From: Psychrobium sp051201665
Lineage (GTDB): Bacteria; Pseudomonadota; Gammaproteobacteria; Enterobacterales; Psychrobiaceae
Direction of reading: 5' to 3'
DNA length: 64,000 nt
Assembly: GCF_051201665.1 (NCBI RefSeq)
Contig: NZ_CP179210.1
Coordinates: 2,666,001-2,730,000 of the forward strand
Made by a program: the position numbers and the translations under genes
Notes under the pieces: model-generated
Seen by the model: the letters and a program-made list of their open reading frames with translations, nothing else
Told to the model about the DNA's origin: nothing
Database searches by the model: none
In this document: positions 53,161 to 62,527 of the stretch, one piece after another
How the letters are laid out: each line of letters opens with the position of its first letter
Position numbering within the stretch: the first letter of the stretch is position 1

Positions 53161-53785
53161 CTCCCTCAACGAAACGATTTGCTCGTATTTCTTAGCTTGG
53201 TGGATTACCAAACAACGATATTTTTATTGTTATTCTTATAGTGAACAATCGCCGTTATCAATCTTGCCACGATTATACTTATTTTTTCATAGCAAGACTT
53301 ATGTTGGCGATTTTACAACCTAAAAGTTACAAATAAATGTAGGCGCTTTGTAAATAAATGTAAAGGATAATATTGCCTTTTATTAAAAATAAACATCACA
53401 TTAACATAGGTTAAAAAATAAAAAATAAATATACTCAACAAAAACAATAGATTAAACTAAAACCGTCAAACACCGAATATACACAGTGTAATTAATAAAC
53501 ATCTATATTGTTACCAAGAAAATTGATTGATAGTGGTTTAGCAAGAGGGATAGATAAGTGTTATCACGATACGACGTTAGTTCTGGCAAGGAATTACCAA
53601 TGGCATAAAACAGGAGACTTAAGACAAATGAATGAGAGCAACGTCGCTTTGCCCTATTTTGACCAGCACAAGTGGGTCATAAGTCACATTGGCAATAAAA
53701 TGAATAACGGCGTTTTAAAAGCCGTTAAGCCACCCTAATCAGTGACTCAAAAAAATAAGTGTTACTCGTCTTTATGGCTACTGCA
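53161..53785. other. AT-rich intergenic region upstream of the TonB receptor
   Basis: This 625-bp stretch holds the receptor promoter and leader. A 76-codon frame at 53508-53738 has no ribosome site, signal or family resemblance. A short inverted repeat (AACGGC/GCCGTT, 53706-53726) lies near the end of the aldo/keto reductase gene and may help terminate it. Confidence 0.5.
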
Positions 53786-54796
53786 CTACACTGACATGAG
53801 ATTGTGTTCACGCATGGCTTGCCAAAACGCGGGAGGAATTTTAGCATCAACAAGAGCGACGTTACTTTTAACTCGTTTAGGTGAGCTAGAATTTAACGCA
53901 ACGGAAACAATTTGATCAAATAAGAACGAAAACTGGACACAAACTTCGGCCGGTTTAACCTGAAACTGTTCGCACAGCGCATTAAATTTATCGCGCCAAA
54001 TAAACTCTCTTTCATGAGTTTCACGTGTAATTTTTTGATAGTCAAAGTTATCGCTGCCTATTAAAAATCCGGCATTAAATACCGCAGAATTAATCACGTC
54101 AACCCCCTGCTCTCCCAATTTTTTTAATAACGCTAAAGTGGACTCAGTATGGGTATAAGGCGTGATAGAACAGGCAAACATCGCCCAATCAAGTTGTACA
54201 TGGTCACTAATAAAATCGATAACGCTCACATCTTTTGCTCCCACCCCGACCGATTCTACTTTACCGGCGGCTCGTAATTCCATTAACGCTTTATACGCCG
54301 CTAAAATATCCTGCTTGCGCTGACTCAGCTGCTCGTCATCTTCAGCCCCCGCTAAATATTCGTCAGGATCGTGAATAGAGACTATTGTTGCCTGGTATTG
54401 TCCCAGCAGTTCATTACCCTGCTCATAGCAATCTAAAATTCCTTGGTAAGAGATATCCTGAACAGCATCGTGTTTTAGGTTTATCCAAGCACCAGGCTCA
54501 AATGTCGGTTCGTCAGTGGTTAGCGCAACGCGCTTCCAGCCGAGTTTATTGCTAATTTTTACCGATGCTGGCGCAATATTAAGCGCTTCTAGCCCAGCGG
54601 CTAGAGACTCTAGGGCTAACCCAGCACCGTACTTTCCAGCACTATCAAATAACGGCATATCATCGCTTCCTTCAATGGCCGCTTGCACAAGCGCGTTCTT
54701 AACGTCATTGTCCAATTCAACAAAAAGGTTGCCTAAACTGCTCGTGCCAAAAATAATCTTCGGAATTTTGTGGGTTAACGATGAAACTTCACTCAT
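53786..54796 (-). CDS. Aldo/keto reductase, probable L-galactose (L-fucose) 1-dehydrogenase
   Basis: This 336-residue cytoplasmic protein has the AKR catalytic tetrad: Asp51 and Tyr56 in LFDSAGKYGAG, Lys84 in KISNKLGW and His142 in VSIHDPDEY. The opening PKIIFGTSSLGNLF is typical of D-threo-aldose/L-fucose 1-dehydrogenases and plant-type L-galactose dehydrogenase. It would oxidise L-galactose to the lactone that the amidohydrolase opens. This is the missing first step of the operon at 26856-33892 although it lies 20 kb away. It begins 26 bp after the unknown gene at 54823 and is probably co-transcribed with it. Confidence 0.85.
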   Translation of the reverse strand: MSEVSSLTHKIPKIIFGTSSLGNLFVELDNDVKNALVQAAIEGSDDMPLFDSAGKYGAGLALESLAAGLEALNIAPASVKISNKLGWKRVALTTDEPTFEPGAWINLKHDAVQDISYQGILDCYEQGNELLGQYQATIVSIHDPDEYLAGAEDDEQLSQRKQDILAAYKALMELRAAGKVESVGVGAKDVSVIDFISDHVQLDWAMFACSITPYTHTESTLALLKKLGEQGVDVINSAVFNAGFLIGSDNFDYQKITRETHEREFIWRDKFNALCEQFQVKPAEVCVQFSFLFDQIVSVALNSSSPKRVKSNVALVDAKIPPAFWQAMREHNLMSV

Positions 54797-54822
54797 ACTG
54801 CTCTCTTTAGAAAAAGGGTGGG

Positions 54823-55947
54823 TTATATTCGGCTAACTAACTGCTGATTTAAGCGCATCAACATATAATCACTTTGCATCTTCCAATTAAGATCCTCAGC
54901 CATGGCTTCTACTGATTGAATCACTTGATTGACAAATTTTCCGTAAGTCTTGTGTCGTTCGTCAAAATCGGTGGCAAAAAACACTAATCGTATGGTGTCC
55001 ACCAGCTTTTCGCCTTCCCACTGACTGCTAATATCGCTACTGTCAAGATGCGGGTTATAGCCCAATGAGATGATATCGCCATTAACGATAGTACGCGCCT
55101 GTTCATCGAACCTCACGATAGGCGATAGGCCATTAGCTATCATGGTCGCATGCTTAATCTGATATTTGCCATTGGCATCATTAAATGCATCGGCTATTTT
55201 GCGATATAACACTGCAAACGGTTTGTCACTATCATAATCAATCTCAGTGCCTTTAAGCAGCCGTCTTGTTACCGGCACACTGACCACGGCATAAGTAACC
55301 GCGGTGGCATGTTTGTCAACATGAATGTCTTGATGTTGATAACGGGTCGAGATTTCTCTAAAGGTGTGATTCACGCTTTCTTTATCACCTTTTTTACGCG
55401 CAAAAATATCCCAAGTAAGGTGTTGATGATCGCGCACTTTTAGCGCGCCGTTATCCAGTCCAATTCTCTGTGACAACAATGAGACAGCGTCAACCACCTG
55501 CTGATGAAAACGCGCGGCATTAACACGTAAGTTATCCCCCGTCGCTAAAAATAGAAACTTCACCTTGTTAGAGCGCACTGCGCCGTCAAAATAGCCTTTA
55601 AAAGTACTATTGTGTCGCGGGCTATAGAAAAAGAATGATTGTTTATCCGTATGAAGTACTTGCTGCTCGTCGCTGATACGTACACGAACTAACCGATTGT
55701 TTGCCACAAAATTGGCGTGCTCTATATGGCACTCTTCAACGACTTCAAAGGCTAATCTTGCCAGTTTTTGATAAAATTTTTGATACGGCAGCGCCGCGTC
55801 TAAATCGACGGGCTCTGCGACCAAATCAATTAAGGCGTTGGTTAACGCCATTTCAGCAATAACATAATGATTATCTCTTGCGCTTGCCGGCACATACACT
55901 TTTTCAGATGCGCGGTGCTTCCTAAGTATGGAACTTGATCTTCTCAT
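54823..55947 (-). CDS. Conserved protein of unknown function upstream of the sugar dehydrogenase
   Basis: The 374-residue soluble protein has no signal peptide. It appears to consist of two similar halves, each with a YVP/TYAVVSVP-like strand, a KFYQKLARLAFEVV/LYRKIADAFND helix and a NFVANNRLVRVR/TMIANGLSPIVRF block, followed by FFFYSPRHNSTFKGYF and RLVFFATDFDERH. I think it may belong to DUF3083, known from Shewanella and Colwellia, but I recall this only loosely. No catalytic motif stands out. Its gene pairs with the L-galactose dehydrogenase gene and is separated by a terminator from the lyase/sulfatase operon upstream. Confidence 0.65.
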   Translation of the reverse strand: MRRSSSILRKHRASEKVYVPASARDNHYVIAEMALTNALIDLVAEPVDLDAALPYQKFYQKLARLAFEVVEECHIEHANFVANNRLVRVRISDEQQVLHTDKQSFFFYSPRHNSTFKGYFDGAVRSNKVKFLFLATGDNLRVNAARFHQQVVDAVSLLSQRIGLDNGALKVRDHQHLTWDIFARKKGDKESVNHTFREISTRYQHQDIHVDKHATAVTYAVVSVPVTRRLLKGTEIDYDSDKPFAVLYRKIADAFNDANGKYQIKHATMIANGLSPIVRFDEQARTIVNGDIISLGYNPHLDSSDISSQWEGEKLVDTIRLVFFATDFDERHKTYGKFVNQVIQSVEAMAEDLNWKMQSDYMLMRLNQQLVSRI

Positions 55948-56084
55948 TTAATCTTCAACCTCTAATATGAACATGCGACACCTAAAGTCGGTTTTTATTA
56001 ATAATATACACTACATAAGTGACTGCTATTTGTCAATATCGGAATCGAAATAGCGCTGGTCGCCGCAGGCCATCATGCTGCGCA

Positions 56085-56117
56085 ATAAAAAAGGCAAGTA
56101 TTCACACCTGCCTTTTA
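56085..56117 (-). terminator. Terminator of the sulfatase/beta-helix operon
   Basis: On the minus strand AAAAGGCAGGT pairs with ACTTGCCTTTT (one mismatch) and is followed by TTTATT. It lies 33 bp after the GH141-like stop. Confidence 0.78.
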
Positions 56118-56150
56118 ACATAGGTTTATTTAACACGATAAACTAGCGAT

Positions 56151-58478
56151 CTAGTGTCGATTCTTAGCCACTTTTTCTAGGCCACCGTGGAGCAGTGTTT
56201 CGCCACCCCACTGCATGGTGTCTCTGTCAAGCTTTAACAGATGCTCAGGATAATCCTTAGTGACACCAAAAGAGTCTAAACTAACATCAAACGGAACAAA
56301 GCCAGCCTTTAGCGCCTGCGCCCCTTGCACCAAGCGATAGTCCTTGTTTTTGGCATCGACAAATTGCTGTGTCGTCGTTGCTATTGAGTTCGATTCAACG
56401 CCATGTTTTTGATGTTTTTTCATAAATTTATCTGCGCCGGCAAACGCAAAGGTATTATTGTCGAGTAAATATTCATAAGGGATCGGTTTACTGCCGCCTT
56501 TGGTGGCGAAAAACTCTGTGGTATTCCACAGGTTACGGGCGCCATAAGGATCTCTTCTACCCTTGGTAAATATATTGTGCTCAATAACAGACTCAGGCTT
56601 AAAGTACTGGCGCGGGAACGCGCGCATACGAATTGATTCACCATTAATATTGATGAAGATATTGTTGGTAATGTGATTGTAATCTTTATGCACAATACCT
56701 GTACCCGCATTTTCAAAAATGTTTTGTGTCGTTATGGTACCGCGCTGCCAATCATCGGTACGTGCGCCGATATAGTCCACATCATAAATGTAATTATGAC
56801 GAATAATGTTACCTTCACCCGCACCAGAGATATTAATAGAAGCGCCATCGTGTAATCGCAATAACGTTTTGGTCACTTTATTATTTTCAATGATATTGTT
56901 TTTACCGTGGAGGTAAGGCATGAAATGCGCTTGCGTATCGTCGGTGTACTCTACGTCTAAGTCCATCTCATTCCAGCGTATTGTTTTCGCCGCTTCATCG
57001 AAATCTTGATGCTTCTTCATTAGAATTTGCACGCGTGGTCCAGCAACACCGACGGCCTTGCGCGGCACGTGATGGATCCAGTTATTGGCAATGGTATTGC
57101 TACCACTTTGCCATGCAAATATGGCATGACCGTGCCAAATAATCTCGCCCACATGGTGAATGATATTATTAGATATCACATTGTGATGGTTAACATCCTT
57201 AGTACCTGGGCCATAGCCAGCGAGCAACACGCCCATGTGGCCAACATAATCGATGAGATTTTTAGTAATTTCAATTTTTTGCGCATGCAAGTCTAAACGA
57301 ATCGCGGAGCCCGCACTGTTGGTGAAATGATTCCCGGTCACCTTGATATTTTCAGCGCCGCGAAAACGCAACATGGCGTTGCCCGTATCAAAGGTATCCC
57401 AATCATGTTGGATGCCCCACCCTTTATGATTTTCATGCCAAGTAGATCGTTTAGCCTTGGTAAAGGTTATGCCTTCAAAGCTGATATTCTTAACAGGTGT
57501 ATCGACAGGACCGGCGTAATCGATATCCCCTTCGACACGCACTAGCTCTTTTAACTGTGGAATCGAAATATCGCTTGGCTTTTGATTATCATGTGGCCAG
57601 TAGTATAATTTACCCGTTAGGCTGTTATGTGCCCATTCGCCAGCCTCGTCAATAAAATCAACCGCATTTTCTATGGTTGCCCAAGGCCTGTTTTGAGAGA
57701 ATGCTGGTGCATTCGCTTCGTATTTCAGCGTCAATAAACGCTCGTCTAAATCAATATCCGCAAGTGGAATAAAGTTTAACGCCCATGGTACGGGATTGAA
57801 AAACACTTCAATATCATCTAGGTTTTTCCAATCACGAATTGGCGCACCTTCAACATAGCGTACTTCTTTTAGTAAGTGGCGGTCTTTTTTATGCATTACA
57901 TTGCGTGAATCAGCGATTTCATAACCTGTTGGTTTAACGCCGTCAAAACGATCGCTTTTTGCCCTTGGCAGCCGTTTATCCCCGGTAAATAGCGCGGTAA
58001 ATCGGCCGTATTCTTGACGGGTAACGTCTGCTACCCATACATTGCCTTTAGCAACTGCTGGTAGACCTTCAACATCCTCCGTTAGCTTACTCCAGCCAAC
58101 AACAGACTTACCACTGGAAATAACTGGCGTTTCTTCTGGGTAGGCACGGTAGTTTATAAAATGTTCACCCTGACCACCGTCTTGGCGATTTAGCACTAAG
58201 GTTTCGTCCAGTGTATACGTGCCACCGCGCATCCATACCGTAATATTTTGCTGACGCTGTGACTCATCGAGCCGACGAATAGCATCTCTGGCTCCAGCTA
58301 GCGTCTTAAACGGCGCAGCTTGGGTACCTAACGCCCCCTGTTGCCCTTGAGGTGACACATAAAATGCGAGTTGAGTTGAGTCGTTTTTCTTACTGTCAGG
58401 TGATTGATTGCAACCTGACAGCATTGCGCCTGAACAGGCAGCAACGAGCAGCGTGGGAAAAAATAGTTTTTTTATCAT
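56151..58478 (-). CDS. GH141-like parallel beta-helix lipoprotein
   Basis: This 775-residue protein has a lipoprotein signal (MLSGC, Cys23). It opens with FYVSPQGQQGALGTQAAPFKTLAGARDAIRRL and VWMRGGTYTLDETLVLNRQDGGQGEHFINYRAYP, the usual start of GH141-type beta-helix proteins. The central helix is rich in N-x-I-x-x-N turns (NIKVTGNHFTNSAG, NKVTKTLLRLHDG). GH141 founders include an alpha-L-fucosidase and a xylanase. With two GH29 genes in the locus this suggests another alpha-L-fucose/L-galactose-releasing activity, not proven. Catalytic residues were not assigned. It is the last gene of the operon starting at or beyond 64000. Confidence 0.8.
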   Translation of the reverse strand: MIKKLFFPTLLVAACSGAMLSGCNQSPDSKKNDSTQLAFYVSPQGQQGALGTQAAPFKTLAGARDAIRRLDESQRQQNITVWMRGGTYTLDETLVLNRQDGGQGEHFINYRAYPEETPVISSGKSVVGWSKLTEDVEGLPAVAKGNVWVADVTRQEYGRFTALFTGDKRLPRAKSDRFDGVKPTGYEIADSRNVMHKKDRHLLKEVRYVEGAPIRDWKNLDDIEVFFNPVPWALNFIPLADIDLDERLLTLKYEANAPAFSQNRPWATIENAVDFIDEAGEWAHNSLTGKLYYWPHDNQKPSDISIPQLKELVRVEGDIDYAGPVDTPVKNISFEGITFTKAKRSTWHENHKGWGIQHDWDTFDTGNAMLRFRGAENIKVTGNHFTNSAGSAIRLDLHAQKIEITKNLIDYVGHMGVLLAGYGPGTKDVNHHNVISNNIIHHVGEIIWHGHAIFAWQSGSNTIANNWIHHVPRKAVGVAGPRVQILMKKHQDFDEAAKTIRWNEMDLDVEYTDDTQAHFMPYLHGKNNIIENNKVTKTLLRLHDGASINISGAGEGNIIRHNYIYDVDYIGARTDDWQRGTITTQNIFENAGTGIVHKDYNHITNNIFININGESIRMRAFPRQYFKPESVIEHNIFTKGRRDPYGARNLWNTTEFFATKGGSKPIPYEYLLDNNTFAFAGADKFMKKHQKHGVESNSIATTTQQFVDAKNKDYRLVQGAQALKAGFVPFDVSLDSFGVTKDYPEHLLKLDRDTMQWGGETLLHGGLEKVAKNRH

Positions 58479-58585
58479 AATATTTCCAATTACTTCTATT
58501 GACTTAAAATGTTCAGCGCAATTAATTTACCTAACCGCACTGCGGACAATCATTGTTATGGTGTAACTTAGTTGCTATGGCATGG

Positions 58586-60781
58586 CTAGTCCGATTGCTT
58601 GACCGTGAAGGACCAGACGTCACCTTTAATCACTTTGCCTTGACGCAGCGCATCGACACGCCAAAAATAGCGCGTCCCGGACCGCAGCGATTTTGGGCTA
58701 AATATATTGTGCGTGAATTGACCTTGGAACTGACCAGAATTAACATCGGCCGTGCTAACAGCTTCTTTGTCGTGGCCAAAGTATAGGTGATGGCTACTCG
58801 CTTGATAGGCGTTTAGCCACATCAGATCGGCATCATCTTTAACGTGGGTTGCAGCGATCGGCGGGACAGGCTTAGACGCTTGCTTGTCCTGAAAACCTGG
58901 GATCCAGTAATCTTTAGCACCAAATTCATAGGGACCTATATCAGGTGCTTTGCCTAAAAACACATTGGTTTTACCAGCGATCTTCGCTCCTGCATCGACT
59001 AACCGTGAGCCAGCCTTAGGTCGAAAATCTAAGTTGTCAGGATCTCTAAGTTGACTGCGAATATCTAGCCCTAGCGTCACCCCATCAAAGTTATGGTCAA
59101 CGATTCCAGGTACAGGAAACTTACTGCGCGGCTTGGTTCGATGCCCAGAAAACTTGTTACTAATGTTATTGCGAGTGATGGTTTTATAATTATGACCTTG
59201 AATATCTTTATTGGAGCTAATAATGAGATCGTTTTTATGATTATCAAAACTTAAATTATTAAAAATGAAATGGTTATCACCTTTAAAATAAATCCGCTCA
59301 GTATTCCATGCCACGTTATTAAACACGTTACCGTGCTTTCCGTAAGGGGCATTCGGGGTGTTTTTATTATCAAAGCGGATCCCTTGCTTAACACTATCAT
59401 GTACCCAGTTGTAACGTACAATGCTGTCAGGCTGTTGCTTAACACTGACCTGAATCATTGAACCATCATTTTGCAAGAAACCTGAACGCGATAAATCGTT
59501 TAGCTCGATACGATTTCTCACACCGGCTTTAAATAGCTCTGAACACCCTGTGGTGTGTATGGTATTGCGTCTAAAAATAAGATCTTTTGCATTCACCATG
59601 TTTAGCGTGAAACCGCCTTTATAAGTACAGCTATAATCGATGTCATGCATATAACAGTTTTCCACACGATTACCCGTACCATTCATCTCGATAGCCGGAC
59701 CGTCGGTGTAGGCGATTTTACAATTTTTGAGTTGATTGTTGGCTAGGTTATGCTCTTTTCTCACCATCATTTTAGTGACCGCGATAGGCGATGTATCACC
59801 CAGCATGCGCTTTGAATACGATGGGTACATCAGCTGGCTATCTTCAACATTGATAAAACTACTACGCTGGGCGCTAAAGGTTGTGCCAAAAAAGTGCAGC
59901 CCTTGCAAGTTGATATGCTGTGAGCGACTAATATTGACGGCATAGCTTTGCACCTTGCCGCGAATAGTCAAATGCTGCGGATTAACCCCGTTTGCTGCCC
60001 ACAAATACAATTGATTAGTGTGTACGTCAAAGAACCATTCATTTTCTTCATCGAGTAAGCCAAGTTTACCCTCAAGGAAATAACCATGACGTGTAACACC
60101 TGATTTTTTGAAACTAAAGTGAGACTTCACCCCTTTGGTATCGTATGAGAAATGATCGTCACCCTTTTTGTGACTGGTTATTTTCGTTTGATAAGTTTTA
60201 AATGACCCAGCGTTTACCACAACAATGCCGCCCGTCAGATCAAAATCAAAGCCTGCTAATTCTTTGTTAAAATAGGTGCCCAGCTTTCCTTTGCCCTTTT
60301 CAGGCCACATCATGGATTTACGCTTGTCCCAGACGGTTTCGTCATACCAGTTGCCATTTGGCCACCGCGCTGATGTCATACTTTTTCCATCGACAAATAG
60401 TTGCCAAATTGGCTGGGTTAAGGTGGTTTTATAAATATTACCCTGGTGCTTTTTCCACGCTTGCTTGATTGCAATCGTGCCATCTAAGGTGACTTTTTCA
60501 TCCTGAAAGGCTTTAAAAGTATAGGGTTTATCTGGGCTACCGATAACTCCAGATAGGTTGACCTGCTCAAAATAGTTACCGCCTCGTAAATAGGTTATAT
60601 CACCGGCTTGCATTTTATCCGCGGCCATTTGAATACTCTTAAATGGCTTGTCAATCGTGCCGCTATTGGTGTCGCTACCATTGGGTGCCACATAATAATC
60701 TGCCGCCATCAAGGGCGCAATTGCACACATTGAAGCGCTAATGACAGCACTCAACAATTTTAATTTACTTAACTTACTCAT
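58586..60781 (-). CDS. Secreted parallel beta-helix protein, paralogue of the 38725-42237 protein
   Basis: This 731-residue protein has a signal peptide (cleavage after APLMA). It shares with the large protein the blocks YYVAPNGSD, GDITYLRGGNYFEQV, FQDEKVTLDGTIAIK, GNIYKTTLTQPIWQLFVDGKSM, SARWPNGNW, HYRPKAGSRLVDAG-like and PDIGPYEFGAKDYWIPGFQ, then a fibronectin-like end (DLMWLNAYQASSHHLYFG). It lacks the DNRLRE, linker and sorting tail of that protein. Both are candidate endo-acting lyases or hydrolases for the target glycan. The sulfatase upstream ends 3 bp before its ATG. Confidence 0.85.
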   Translation of the reverse strand: MSKLSKLKLLSAVISASMCAIAPLMAADYYVAPNGSDTNSGTIDKPFKSIQMAADKMQAGDITYLRGGNYFEQVNLSGVIGSPDKPYTFKAFQDEKVTLDGTIAIKQAWKKHQGNIYKTTLTQPIWQLFVDGKSMTSARWPNGNWYDETVWDKRKSMMWPEKGKGKLGTYFNKELAGFDFDLTGGIVVVNAGSFKTYQTKITSHKKGDDHFSYDTKGVKSHFSFKKSGVTRHGYFLEGKLGLLDEENEWFFDVHTNQLYLWAANGVNPQHLTIRGKVQSYAVNISRSQHINLQGLHFFGTTFSAQRSSFINVEDSQLMYPSYSKRMLGDTSPIAVTKMMVRKEHNLANNQLKNCKIAYTDGPAIEMNGTGNRVENCYMHDIDYSCTYKGGFTLNMVNAKDLIFRRNTIHTTGCSELFKAGVRNRIELNDLSRSGFLQNDGSMIQVSVKQQPDSIVRYNWVHDSVKQGIRFDNKNTPNAPYGKHGNVFNNVAWNTERIYFKGDNHFIFNNLSFDNHKNDLIISSNKDIQGHNYKTITRNNISNKFSGHRTKPRSKFPVPGIVDHNFDGVTLGLDIRSQLRDPDNLDFRPKAGSRLVDAGAKIAGKTNVFLGKAPDIGPYEFGAKDYWIPGFQDKQASKPVPPIAATHVKDDADLMWLNAYQASSHHLYFGHDKEAVSTADVNSGQFQGQFTHNIFSPKSLRSGTRYFWRVDALRQGKVIKGDVWSFTVKQSD

Positions 60782-60784
60782 GAC

Positions 60785-62521
60785 TTATTTATTCCAATGG
60801 AGATCTTTAACAGCCATTAGGCTTGGGTATTGCTCGTCAGTATCACCAATCGCTTGCTTTATCTGATTTAACTGTGTTTTTAGTTGTTGCTTAATGGCTG
60901 CACTTTGCGCACTTGAGTAAAGATTGTTCATCTCTTTAGGGTCGCTAGATAAGTCGTAAAGTTCCCAATAGGGCGGCGTCGCAGCTGGCATCGCGCCATT
61001 TGCATCTAGTGGTAGACCATAGAAAAAGGCTAATTTATGAGTTTTGGTACGAATACCATAATGTGCTGGTACCGTATGATGTGCCATGTGCAGCCAATAG
61101 CGATAATAGATGGCATCGCGACCTTGTGCGCTCGCTGGGTGCTCCAGTGCCGCTTTAAAGCTACTGCCCTGCATCGCCGCAGCTTTATTGATACCCGCTA
61201 AATCAAGCAAGGTTGGCGCTATATCTATATTAAGAAACAGCTCATCGCTGACACCACCCACTTGATATTGCTTGTTGTCAGCAAGCGCTGGGGGATATTG
61301 CACCAAGAATGGCATCTGGATCGATTCTTCATAGATCCAACGTTTATCATAATAATCGTGCTCCCCTAACATCATGCCTTGATCTGAGGTGTATATCACT
61401 ATGGTATTGTCTGTTAGGTCATTGGCATCGAGATAATCCAATACTCTGCCAACGTTTTCATCCACCGCTTTAACGGTACGTAAATAATCTTTTAAATATT
61501 TTTGATAGGCTGCTGATACCACAGTGTCCCAATCATAGCTGTTGAGCTTAAGCGGGCCGGTAGGCCAATCCTTAGCTAACATGCGCGTCACCAGACCGCG
61601 ACCCTCCATGCGGCGCGATACCGAAGAACCAAATTGCTGCCCCGCTTTTCCGTCAATAATGACCGCCTTAGTCGGGCCATGCTTACCGCGATGATAGAGG
61701 CTGTCTGGTTCAGGAATTTTAACATCAACGAGAAAATTTTCGTGGCGCTTAGCTGGCTTCCACAAACCGTGCGGCGCTTTATGATGTAACATCAGCATAA
61801 ATGGTTTTTCTTGTTGACGCTGTGATAACCAATCAAGACCAATATCGGTGACGACATCAGTCACATAACCTGGATAAACTTCACCGCCTTTTTTACCATC
61901 GCGCCATGTTTTACCAATCTCTTTTAATTTAGGATCAAAGTAATGCCCCTGGTTTGGTAGCACGTTGTAATAATCAAAACCAGATGGCTCGGTTTTCAAG
62001 TGCCATTTGCCAACGACAGCGGTTTGATAACCTGCAGCCTGTAATTGCTTTGCCACGTTGTCTTTATTGCGATCAAACTTATCCGCCAAGGTTTTTACGC
62101 CATTGGCATGACTGTACTGACCGCTTAAAATCGCTGCACGGCTCGGACTGCAAATAGAATTATTGGCGTACATGCCATTAAAACGCACGCCGTTGTTAGC
62201 TAGGCGGTCAATATTGGGCGTTTTAAAGACAGAGGCCAATCGACTCTGATAGCTAGAAATCGCATTAGCCGCATGATCATCAGACATGATAAAGACGATA
62301 TTGGGCTGTGATTTAATTGCCAACTTATCGCCCGGTGCTTGCTCTTTGGCGACTAATTGCGTGCTAAATATAGCACTAATTAGCGCAGCAACAGTCGCTA
62401 GTATGGTTAATGCGGTAGTGTGACTAGCTTTCACTTTATTGTGGTTCATTTTCACTGCTTTTAATGACGTATTTTGTCGCGGATGTTTAATAAACAACCC
62501 TGTTATATTGCTAACATTCAT
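60785..62521 (-). CDS. Secreted type I sulfatase (formylglycine, CSPSR)
   Basis: This 578-residue sulfatase shows QPNIVFIMSDDHAANAISSY, Cys124 in SICSPSRAAILSGQ, AVVGKWHLKTEPSGFDYY, LHHKAPHGLWKP and IVIYTSDQGMMLGEHDYYDKRW. The export signal is internal: after an odd basic leader, residues 38-55 are hydrophobic (TILATVAALISAIFS), so a start at Met25 (about 62449) is possible. No good ribosome site precedes either. The SDDHAANAIS opening is common in glycosaminoglycan- and fucan-type sulfatases. It lies 6 bp after the upstream sulfatase gene. Confidence 0.9.
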   Translation of the reverse strand: MNVSNITGLFIKHPRQNTSLKAVKMNHNKVKASHTTALTILATVAALISAIFSTQLVAKEQAPGDKLAIKSQPNIVFIMSDDHAANAISSYQSRLASVFKTPNIDRLANNGVRFNGMYANNSICSPSRAAILSGQYSHANGVKTLADKFDRNKDNVAKQLQAAGYQTAVVGKWHLKTEPSGFDYYNVLPNQGHYFDPKLKEIGKTWRDGKKGGEVYPGYVTDVVTDIGLDWLSQRQQEKPFMLMLHHKAPHGLWKPAKRHENFLVDVKIPEPDSLYHRGKHGPTKAVIIDGKAGQQFGSSVSRRMEGRGLVTRMLAKDWPTGPLKLNSYDWDTVVSAAYQKYLKDYLRTVKAVDENVGRVLDYLDANDLTDNTIVIYTSDQGMMLGEHDYYDKRWIYEESIQMPFLVQYPPALADNKQYQVGGVSDELFLNIDIAPTLLDLAGINKAAAMQGSSFKAALEHPASAQGRDAIYYRYWLHMAHHTVPAHYGIRTKTHKLAFFYGLPLDANGAMPAATPPYWELYDLSSDPKEMNNLYSSAQSAAIKQQLKTQLNQIKQAIGDTDEQYPSLMAVKDLHWNK

Positions 62522-62527
62522 GTCGAA

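Noticed and set aside
53508..53738. 76-codon ORF upstream of the TonB receptor
   Set aside because: No ribosome binding site, no signal or motif, and located in an AT-rich regulatory gap.
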